A stretch of 64,000 nt of DNA from Leptospira licerasiae serovar Varillal str. VAR 010. GTDB lineage: Bacteria > Spirochaetota > Leptospiria > Leptospirales > Leptospiraceae. The DNA lies in contig NZ_AHOO02000014.1 of the NCBI RefSeq assembly GCF_000244755.1, positions 64,501 to 128,500 on the forward strand, read 5' to 3'. Shown here one piece after another: positions 56,949 to 64,000 of the stretch; the first letter of the stretch is position 1, and each line of letters opens with the position of its first letter. The position numbers and the translations under genes are program-made. Below the pieces are notes generated by a model. It was not told where the DNA came from. It saw only the letters and a list, made by a program, of their open reading frames with translations, and did not search any database.

Positions 56949-57719
56949 TTGTTAGAACATACATTCTGCCATCTTCCTGGGATCGATGTAATCGAAGAGG
57001 GAAAACTCTGGGACCAAGGAATTCTTCATTGGAACGAATTCAGAGAAGTATTAAAAGAAAAAGTAAAGTCTCCCTCCGATATGCATTCCAGGCTACTATT
57101 GGACTCTCTGGACTTTTCTAGAAAGGAAATGGATAGAAAGAATTGGGATTATTTTTTCTTCGCATTACCCAACCAACAAAAATGGAGGTTATTCCCGATC
57201 ATCCGTGAGAATCTTCTCTACTTGGATATCGAGACTTCCGGATTAGGAAGCGGGGATTTTGTGACCGTTGTCGGAACTTACGACGGCAATGAATTCAAAA
57301 CATATTTGAGAGGAAGGAACATGGATGATTTTCCGGAAGAACTTTCCAACTCCCATGTTTTTGTCACTTATAACGGTGCTGCGTTCGATGTTCCTTTTTT
57401 AGAAAAGGAATTCGGTAGAAAATTCAAGAATCGTCATTTGGATCTAATGTATATTCTCAGAAGTTTAGGGATCAAAGGCGGCTTGAAAGGGTGCGAGAAA
57501 GCATTAGGCATTAAAAGGGACCTTCCTTACGAAGTGAACGGTGCCGACGCAGTTAGATTATGGTGGCAATACGTTCAGTACGACGACCAAGACGCATTAG
57601 ACCTTCTTTTAAAGTATAATAAAGAAGACGTAGTTAACCTGGAACTTTTGTTTATCAAAGCTTATAACTTGAAGATCAAAGAAACTCGCTTTTTCGGGGA
57701 AGTTATCCCGGAGATTTGA
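56949..57719 (+). CDS. RNase H-like exonuclease-fold protein (YprB type)
   Basis: The start is TTG, preceded by AAGGGGG four to five bases away. The 256-residue protein has an RNase_H_2 fold: YLDIETSGLGSGDFVTVVG with the first acidic pair (DIE), FVTYNGAAFDVPFLEKEF (second), HLDLMYILRSLG, and a last YNKEDVVNLELLF. The DnaQ-type DEDD residues are mostly there. It is like B. subtilis YprB but has no helicase partner here. Probably a 3'-5' nuclease. Confidence 0.8.
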   Translation: MLEHTFCHLPGIDVIEEGKLWDQGILHWNEFREVLKEKVKSPSDMHSRLLLDSLDFSRKEMDRKNWDYFFFALPNQQKWRLFPIIRENLLYLDIETSGLGSGDFVTVVGTYDGNEFKTYLRGRNMDDFPEELSNSHVFVTYNGAAFDVPFLEKEFGRKFKNRHLDLMYILRSLGIKGGLKGCEKALGIKRDLPYEVNGADAVRLWWQYVQYDDQDALDLLLKYNKEDVVNLELLFIKAYNLKIKETRFFGEVIPEI

Positions 57720-57752
57720 GACACAGAGATCAAAGGAGACACAGGGAGGGTT

Positions 57753-57825
57753 CACGCAGAGCCGCGGAGGAGAGTTCGTATAAATTATTTTTTAAAAACT
57801 CTCTGCGTCTTAGCGCCTCTGCGTG
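57753..57825. repeat. CACGCAGAG-type palindromic repeat
   Basis: The arms CACGCAGAG (57753-57761) and CTCTGCGTG (57817-57825) are perfect, and an inner pair GAGAGTT/AACTCTC (57770-57776, 57797-57803) adds to it. The result is a long imperfect hairpin in the gap between two convergent genes. It has the look of widespread GCAGAG-type intergenic repeats. It may help end both transcripts. Confidence 0.6.
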
Positions 57826-57843
57826 CCCAATTTTTACGATTCT

Positions 57844-58881
57844 TTATTTACTCTGCGGCTCCGGCTCCGCGATCCAGCGGTAGGTCTCGTAAGGAGGTTC
57901 CGTTTCTATAATTTCTACCCAGCCTTTGTCTATGAACTTGCGTACCATAGAATGTAAGATTGCCATTGCAGTATTATAATATCCTGAATTAGCAACCTTC
58001 TCCCCCATAGCTTCTAGAGTTAGAGCGGAAAGATCGTATTCTTTTTCTTTAAGTCTGCGGATTACGCCTCTTTCCAAGATCTGTAATGTTTTATGAAGAA
58101 GTTTGATTGCCTTTTGTGGAGATTCAGGTTCCGGTCCGTGGGCAGGCAATAATCTGCGAATGCTCATCTTGGAGATCCTTTCCAAGGAACGGTAATAATC
58201 CTCTAGATTTCCGTCTATCTCCGCATAAATAGAAGAGATGTTTTGTAGGACTAAGTCTCCTGTAAAAAATATATTCTCTTCTAGGATATAAGGAGTGAGA
58301 TGCCAAAGATTATGACCAGGTGTATGTAAAAAACCTATATCTCTCCCGCCGGCGTGGATCACGTCTCCTTCTACCAACTCTATATCGAATTTTAGGATCG
58401 GATCGATACGAGTCCCTCTACTTAATGTATTTCTTAAGTTTAGGTTCCCTTCTTCTATTCTTGTTAGTTCCCTTTTACGATCTTCAGGAATCCGGTGGCC
58501 CTTGTACACCAATCGTTTAGAGGCTCTGTTGAACATCTCCACATGCTCTAGATAATTTCCGATGCCGGAAGCCATTCCTTTCATTGCGTAAAGTTTTGCA
58601 TCCGTATAATACCTGATCGTAAGAACCGCACTGAGATGATCTAAATGATTATGAGTGTAAAATATATGTTTGATCTTACCTAAGCTGAGACCGATCTTTC
58701 GAAGCGCCCTTTGGAGCATTCCTAAATTGGCAAGATAGCCTGAATCTATAAGCGCAGGTTCTCCATCTGGTAGAATATAAATATTATTGGGCGCATAAAA
58801 CGGCTGAGGTATCTCCGTTTTATAAATTCCGTCCCCGATCTCTTTTACGTCTGGAATTGAGTCATAGTGATATATTTTCAA
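57844..58881 (-). CDS. MBL-fold hydrolase (LACTB2-like)
   Basis: The 345-residue metallo-beta-lactamase-fold enzyme has the metal site THNHLDH near residue 75, further ligands at FLHTPGHNLWH, FFTGDLVL and LLPAHGPEPES, then a C-terminal winged-helix-like tail (VIRRLKEKEYDLSALTLEAMG). The layout matches LACTB2-type endoribonuclease/hydrolases. Substrate unknown. Confidence 0.87.
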   Translation of the reverse strand: MKIYHYDSIPDVKEIGDGIYKTEIPQPFYAPNNIYILPDGEPALIDSGYLANLGMLQRALRKIGLSLGKIKHIFYTHNHLDHLSAVLTIRYYTDAKLYAMKGMASGIGNYLEHVEMFNRASKRLVYKGHRIPEDRKRELTRIEEGNLNLRNTLSRGTRIDPILKFDIELVEGDVIHAGGRDIGFLHTPGHNLWHLTPYILEENIFFTGDLVLQNISSIYAEIDGNLEDYYRSLERISKMSIRRLLPAHGPEPESPQKAIKLLHKTLQILERGVIRRLKEKEYDLSALTLEAMGEKVANSGYYNTAMAILHSMVRKFIDKGWVEIIETEPPYETYRWIAEPEPQSK

Positions 58882-58925
58882 ACTCGAATTCTCCCTTGGC
58901 TAAATCGATCTGTCTGATCCGTCTT

Positions 58926-60068
58926 CTAGGAAAATAGGCGACTCCTTTCTCTGCAAGCTTCTAAATTTCCTTTTCGGATATACTCGGATAGAATTCTGAT
59001 CGAATCCAAATTTTCCTCTGCTTCTTCCCCGAGAATTCGTTTAATATGTTTTGTTTCGAACGAAGAAAGTTTACCGTCGAAGGAACATGCGATACATAAT
59101 AACCGCAAGCAGGCCCTCTTTTCTTCCTTAGATAATTTTGCGACCAAACTTCCGAACGTATCCAGATCATCCAAAGATCCGTTTTGGGAATTCGAGCCGA
59201 ATCCTTTATGCATTTTTATCAGCATGTATTCCAGATTAGGATGGAATATTTGGGTGAATACGACCGAGTTCCCGACAGCAGCTAAGAATGCAATCTTCCC
59301 TTCTTTGCTGAGCTTATCTCTGTTCTTTAATATTTCGTCAGTGACCTCTTTTGCGATTATCCTAGAAAGCAATCTGATCCTTAGTTCTTTTAAGATCAAA
59401 TACATGACTACCCCGTCCCAGATCGCAGTGATAGGAGCGGCTATATAGTCCGCATAAACTCTTAATGAGTTTCTTGCTAAAATTTTTCGAAGTACGATCT
59501 TAGCGATCAGGTTTGAGAGTAAAACTTTGGTCTTATAAAAGAATGTTCGTATGAGCAAACTCCTTTTATCGGTGAGTCGTAAAGGATCTATTCCTAATAG
59601 TTTTAGATCCGGATCCGGAATTTCCAAAGCCATTCTGGAAAGTAAGTTCTCATTTCTAGTGACTAGGTCGGGATCTTCTTCCAATTGGATGCCGGAAAGT
59701 TTTGTGAGTTTATACGCGGCCCATAATCCTAATTTATAAAGCAAATAAAACTCTACGATGGTTCCAATAGCGAGAGCTGCGCCTGCATAACTCCATTTTT
59801 CAATAAACGCAGGAGAGAATGTTTCGGGCGATTCCGGAAAAAATTTCTCCACTAAGATTATAAAATAGGTCGTCCAAAATCCGATCTGCAACCCTAAGAA
59901 AGAAGCCCAATGTATAATTCTAGTACTTTTAGGGAAGAAGTCCTGGCTTGGACCTAGAGTCTTTTCTTCTTCCTTCTCCGCATTGACATAATTCCGGAGA
60001 ATTTTAATACCCCATTTTTCTAAAACGCCCGGTTTATAATCTGAATAAGATTCTACCCTTACATTCAT
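58926..60068 (-). CDS. Membrane protein with TerB-like C-terminus
   Basis: The 380-residue protein has two membrane helices around 55-75 and 92-115, another hydrophobic stretch at 215-235, and a long cytoplasmic region. Its C-terminal region LLCIACSFDGKLSSFETKHIKRILG recalls TerB-like tellurite-resistance domains (with acidic helices). It appears to be a Leptospira-type protein of unknown function. It is upstream of the MBL gene on the same strand. Confidence 0.7.
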   Translation of the reverse strand: MNVRVESYSDYKPGVLEKWGIKILRNYVNAEKEEEKTLGPSQDFFPKSTRIIHWASFLGLQIGFWTTYFIILVEKFFPESPETFSPAFIEKWSYAGAALAIGTIVEFYLLYKLGLWAAYKLTKLSGIQLEEDPDLVTRNENLLSRMALEIPDPDLKLLGIDPLRLTDKRSLLIRTFFYKTKVLLSNLIAKIVLRKILARNSLRVYADYIAAPITAIWDGVVMYLILKELRIRLLSRIIAKEVTDEILKNRDKLSKEGKIAFLAAVGNSVVFTQIFHPNLEYMLIKMHKGFGSNSQNGSLDDLDTFGSLVAKLSKEEKRACLRLLCIACSFDGKLSSFETKHIKRILGEEAEENLDSIRILSEYIRKGNLEACRERSRLFS

Positions 60069-60220
60069 CAGAAGGACGATCGGAAACTAAAATCGGAGGC
60101 AAGTCAACTCAATGGTGGAACCTCCCGAGGAGTTTTCAGGGTCTAAGGCCCAACTGGTCGAGTTTTCGTTCCAAAGATTTCATTCTTGACCATGATTTTC
60201 CGAAGATAGATATTAGAATT

Positions 60221-60970
60221 ATGGCGTCCTCCAAACCGTTTCTTTCCAAATTTTTTCCTGCATTTGTCGGCCTAATCGCCACGGTCGCGGTGCTTGTGTC
60301 CTGCAATACCGGTGATACAAATAAAGTAGATCTTACTGTCACAGGAACCGACGGTTCCACCTTTCCTATCCAAGGAGAAATCGATAAGGACAAAACCTCC
60401 AACTGTGGAACTGCGACTCCTTATTCCAGTTCCACGAGCGGAACAAGCACAGGTTCTACAACAAGTACAGGCTCAACTACGAATTTATTTACGATCAACT
60501 CCAGGATGTATTTTACCACTGGAGCATTCGTGACCTTGAAATTTGTGTACGACGCTACTCAAAACCAAGGAACGGTAGACGCTCAGCAAGGATTTTCCTT
60601 CTCCGGCTTACCTTTATTGGGAATTTCTCCGGTTGTTGCAAACTATGGAAAAATTTTCTGGGGAGGAAGCGGAGTGCCTGTGGATACTGGAACTTCCAGC
60701 ACCCAAGCTCTCTCCTACTTGACTGTTACCTTGGACTTAGTCGGAAACAAAGTAACGACCGGATCCGCAGGTCTTGCCTTGACCCAATGCTATACTACGG
60801 ACTTTATCAATTGTACTTCCGCGACTTCTTCCAGTATGTGTTATACCCAAGACGGTTTAAAATGTTATAATACGAATACTGCTAGCGGTCCTACCGTTTC
60901 TATCAAAGGTGATATTAACTGTACAAGTAACGCAATCCCTTCCGGTTCTTCCTCCAGTACCGGTCAGTAA
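60221..60970 (+). CDS. Ser/Thr-rich lipoprotein
   Basis: The 249-residue lipoprotein has a signal with lipobox VLVSC. The mature part is rich in Ser, Thr and Gly, with a TSGTSTGSTTSTGSTT-type low-complexity linker around residue 75, then a beta-rich domain and three Cys pairs (FINCTSATSSSMC). A Leptospira surface lipoprotein is likely; no function assigned. A terminator follows closely. Confidence 0.78.
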   Translation: MASSKPFLSKFFPAFVGLIATVAVLVSCNTGDTNKVDLTVTGTDGSTFPIQGEIDKDKTSNCGTATPYSSSTSGTSTGSTTSTGSTTNLFTINSRMYFTTGAFVTLKFVYDATQNQGTVDAQQGFSFSGLPLLGISPVVANYGKIFWGGSGVPVDTGTSSTQALSYLTVTLDLVGNKVTTGSAGLALTQCYTTDFINCTSATSSSMCYTQDGLKCYNTNTASGPTVSIKGDINCTSNAIPSGSSSSTGQ

Positions 60971-60993
60971 TTTGAGTTTTGCGTAGAACTAAT

Positions 60994-61027
60994 AAAAAGC
61001 CGCAGTGGTAACACCGCGGCTTTTTTT
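60994..61027. terminator. Bidirectional terminator
   Basis: The arms GCCGC (60999-61003) and GCGGC (61016-61020) with a further inner GTG/CAC pairing form a hairpin flanked by A and T runs (60994-60998 and 61021-61027). It can end the lipoprotein gene in one direction and the prenyltransferase gene in the other. Confidence 0.82.
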
Positions 61028-61068
61028 ATGGAATAAGTTAAGAAGAAGGATGGTAGCTATCTCTAAAA

Positions 61069-62028
<960 letters not shown>

Positions 62029-62118
62029 GCGGGTTTCCTGTTACGACAGTATTTAGAAACGAATTTTTGGCTCAAGCAGTAAAGGGCGCGAGGAGAGAAG
62101 TTCGGAACCAAATAATGG

Positions 62119-63039
62119 TCAAGGTTTCCATTTATTATCCAGGGCGAGAAGATGACGGGAAAGGATCTTTTCCATATCTCTATCCTCTTTTTTGCGGTAG
62201 ATATGGATCAGGTTACGGAACATTCTTTTGAGAATTGTCAAACTGCTTGCATGAGTGAAATATCTTTCGTGAGCCTGGAACCCGTTCGCTTTCAAAAAAC
62301 GAATGCAGGTGGAACGATCCAACATCACCCCGCCGTGATATGAATCTATATAGGTTTGGAATTCGGAAGATTCGAAATGTAATAAAAAATGCAAAGGCAT
62401 GTTTACCCCATATAAGGGTAAATTTAATCTATGAGCCACTAAAAGATAAATAACGGAAAGAGAAATAGGTATCCCTTTTTTAGAAGAGAACACCTTGTGA
62501 AGATAAGAATTATTCGGATCCTCGTATTGGTCGTGATTTCCGCCGAAACCCTCTTCCTGAGAGAGCACTCTGGTTAAAAAATGCACTTTAACTTCGTCGG
62601 AAGCGAGATCTTCGTTTAGATCGACTAACTCTTCGACCCGAATTGCTATCTTATCCAAATAAGTCCTGAACTCCAAATAAGAAAGATCCGAATCAATTAC
62701 GGAAGAAAGAAGGAATACACCCTCTTCCAAATCATCGTAATGATTCGGATGCCCTTTTTCCGCTAAGATAGAATAACGATAACTGATCCTTTCGGAATGG
62801 ACTGCAGCGCTTACGGAACGTGCAAACACCCTGAGAGTCGGATCTTTTAGTTCATCTGCAACTTCCTGAACTCTGACTTGCCAAGGGATCATACTTGCGA
62901 TCTCTTTTATGATCCTAGATTTATCTTGAAGAGAGGAAAACTCTAACTGATAAAACTTGTCCTCGATCTTGTCCGGAGGAAATGGAACTGTGCCGAAGAA
63001 AGAATCGGAGGATTGCATATCTATAAAATCGGATTTCAA
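62119..63039 (-). CDS. SirB1 family protein
   Basis: The 306-residue protein has a transglutaminase-like core: [36 protein letters not shown] and [24 protein letters not shown], the YchA/SirB1 family pattern, followed by a short TPR-like helix pair ([19 protein letters not shown]). The usual catalytic Cys is not obvious. Function unknown. Confidence 0.82.
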   Translation of the reverse strand: MKSDFIDMQSSDSFFGTVPFPPDKIEDKFYQLEFSSLQDKSRIIKEIASMIPWQVRVQEVADELKDPTLRVFARSVSAAVHSERISYRYSILAEKGHPNHYDDLEEGVFLLSSVIDSDLSYLEFRTYLDKIAIRVEELVDLNEDLASDEVKVHFLTRVLSQEEGFGGNHDQYEDPNNSYLHKVFSSKKGIPISLSVIYLLVAHRLNLPLYGVNMPLHFLLHFESSEFQTYIDSYHGGVMLDRSTCIRFLKANGFQAHERYFTHASSLTILKRMFRNLIHIYRKKEDRDMEKILSRHLLALDNKWKP

Positions 63040-63184
63040 AAACGAAAGTCAATTCGGATCTGAAAGATCTAAACAAAAAAGGATGAGCACAATAAATTAA
63101 CTATGTCTTCCATCTTTTTCGAACGCACTTGTCTAAGTGATCGGAAAAAACAAATGCGACTTTTGTTATGTTACGTGGAATATT

Positions 63185-63213
63185 CGGGTTAGAAATTTTT
63201 TTTCTCTAACCCG
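63185..63213 (-). repeat. Inverted repeat 3' of the transketolase gene
   Basis: The arms CGGGTTAGA and TCTAACCCG flank an A/T-rich loop. It lies just past the stop of the transketolase gene. There is no T-run, so it is a stem-loop that may stabilise or end the transcript. Confidence 0.5.
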
Positions 63214-63219
63214 AGTGGA

Positions 63220-64000
63220 TTAAACAGTTACTTGTTCTAATTCTTCTAGCGCTTTCTTTTCTTGTTCCGCATTCGGAGGAGTTCCATGCCATCCCGGATT
63301 ATTTTCCATGAAGGAGACACCTTTTCCTAATACTGTTTCGAATAGAATAATGGTAGGAGAACCCTTATGAGCTTTTGCCTTTTCAAACGCAGCGATAATA
63401 GCTTCAACATTATGACCGTCTGCTTCTAACACATTCCATCCGAATGCGGCAAACTTTTTATTCAGCGGCTCCAGATTCATTACGTCTTTAGTGAACCCGT
63501 CGATCTGGATCCCGTTTTTGTCCATAAACGCTATCAAATTATCCGTTTTGTAGTGAGCAGCGGATTGTGCTGCTTCCCAAGTCATTCCCTCGCCGCATTC
63601 TCCGTCGGAAATACATGCGTATACTTTGTAGTCTTTTTTAGAAAGCCTCGCTCCTAAAGCGATCCCTACTGCAATGGAAAGTCCTTGGCCCAAGGAACCG
63701 GAAGAACTTTCGATCCCTTTTAAGTAACGGGTAGAAGGGTGTCCTTGTAACTTAGAGTTTATGTTCCTAAAAGTAAGAAGTTCAGACTCTGGAAAAAAAC
63801 CGGCTTGAGCCATAGCTGCATAACGTACTGCGCAGACGTGACCGTTGGAAAGTATAAGTCTGTCTCTATCTTCCCAATCAGGATCGGAAGGTTTGTGATT
63901 TAGGACCTTTTTGTATAATACTGCGTAGATATCCGCAAGTCCGAGAGGACCTCCCGGGTGACCGGATTTTGCTGCAGTGACCATTTTGATCACGTTTTTA
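63220..64000 (-). CDS. Transketolase, N-terminal subunit (5' end outside window)
   Basis: The frame runs on past the right edge, so the GTG at 63993 is not the real start. At least 257 residues of the thiamine-diphosphate half are seen: [48 protein letters not shown], and [13 protein letters not shown] followed by the cofactor region DKNGIQIDG. This is the two-subunit form of transketolase; the C-terminal subunit is not in the window and no gene for it follows. Confidence 0.9.
   Translation of the reverse strand, partial: KNVIKMVTAAKSGHPGGPLGLADIYAVLYKKVLNHKPSDPDWEDRDRLILSNGHVCAVRYAAMAQAGFFPESELLTFRNINSKLQGHPSTRYLKGIESSSGSLGQGLSIAVGIALGARLSKKDYKVYACISDGECGEGMTWEAAQSAAHYKTDNLIAFMDKNGIQIDGFTKDVMNLEPLNKKFAAFGWNVLEADGHNVEAIIAAFEKAKAHKGSPTIILFETVLGKGVSFMENNPGWHGTPPNAEQEKKALEELEQVTV

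Overview
The window reads as chromosomal DNA of a Leptospira species (Spirochaetota). Supporting signs are a DUF1554 lipoprotein, several exported proteins with spirochaete-style lipoboxes, a FlaA-type flagellar sheath relative, DUF1577/PilZ proteins, a compact heme-export operon and many short genus-type hypothetical proteins, all in moderately AT-rich sequence. The species cannot be named from the window. Genes are densely packed on both strands, often with overlapping start and stop codons. There is no rRNA, no CRISPR array, no prophage and one insertion-sequence-like element.

Layout. 1-8.5 kb: a PilZ-like protein cut by the left edge, a YwaF-type membrane protein, a release-factor-like small protein, an exported Gly/Met/Arg-rich protein coupled to an OsmC protein, a DUF1554 lipoprotein, an IS1595-like element with inverted repeats and no usable start codon, a second PilZ protein, and an enoyl-CoA hydratase. 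8.5-14.2 kb: a leftward chain of overlapping genes (methyltransferase, DEAD-box helicase, N-acetylmuramoyl-L-alanine amidase, a GerMN-like membrane protein, an exported protein). 14.3-19 kb: RidA, a membrane protein, the molybdate importer modBAC, a SufT-type Fe-S factor and a chromate transporter. 19-25 kb: an AraC/GyrI regulator with a tiny helix-hairpin-helix protein, a PIN/Phd toxin-antitoxin pair, and the suf operon (sufC, sufD, Rieske ferredoxin, sufS, sufU) with no sufB. 25-29.2 kb: a c-di-GMP phosphodiesterase and purine genes purC-purS-purQ. 29-34 kb: a response regulator-phosphatase, ccmA-ccmB-ccmC, a secreted TPR protein and an exported protein. 34-42 kb: an orphan ABC ATPase, HMG-CoA lyase, a TIGR02757 protein, tRNA-Glu and tRNA-Lys, hisZ-purA, and a fused acyltransferase/glycerol-3-phosphate dehydrogenase. 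42-50 kb: two regulator-target modules with visible operator-like palindromes (FGGY kinase plus TetR; Old Yellow Enzyme plus divergent TetR), an MRJP-family lipoprotein and an MFS transporter. 50-64 kb: two tiny membrane ORFs, lipoproteins, a FlaA-like protein, a PdxB-like dehydrogenase, a lipase-chaperone-like protein coupled to Lnt, an RNase H-like nuclease, an MBL-fold hydrolase, polyprenyl diphosphate synthase, a SirB1 protein, and the N-terminal transketolase subunit cut by the right edge.

Most of the window is housekeeping: phospholipid and lipoprotein maturation, Fe-S assembly, cytochrome c maturation, purine and histidine synthesis. I see no single large unknown system. The items most worth a second look are the startless transposase frame that runs out of its element, the acyltransferase-GpsA fusion with an altered nucleotide-binding loop, the palindromes inside the toxin-antitoxin promoter with a predicted leaderless start, the paired operators around the Old Yellow Enzyme gene, and the two unannotated membrane micro-ORFs.
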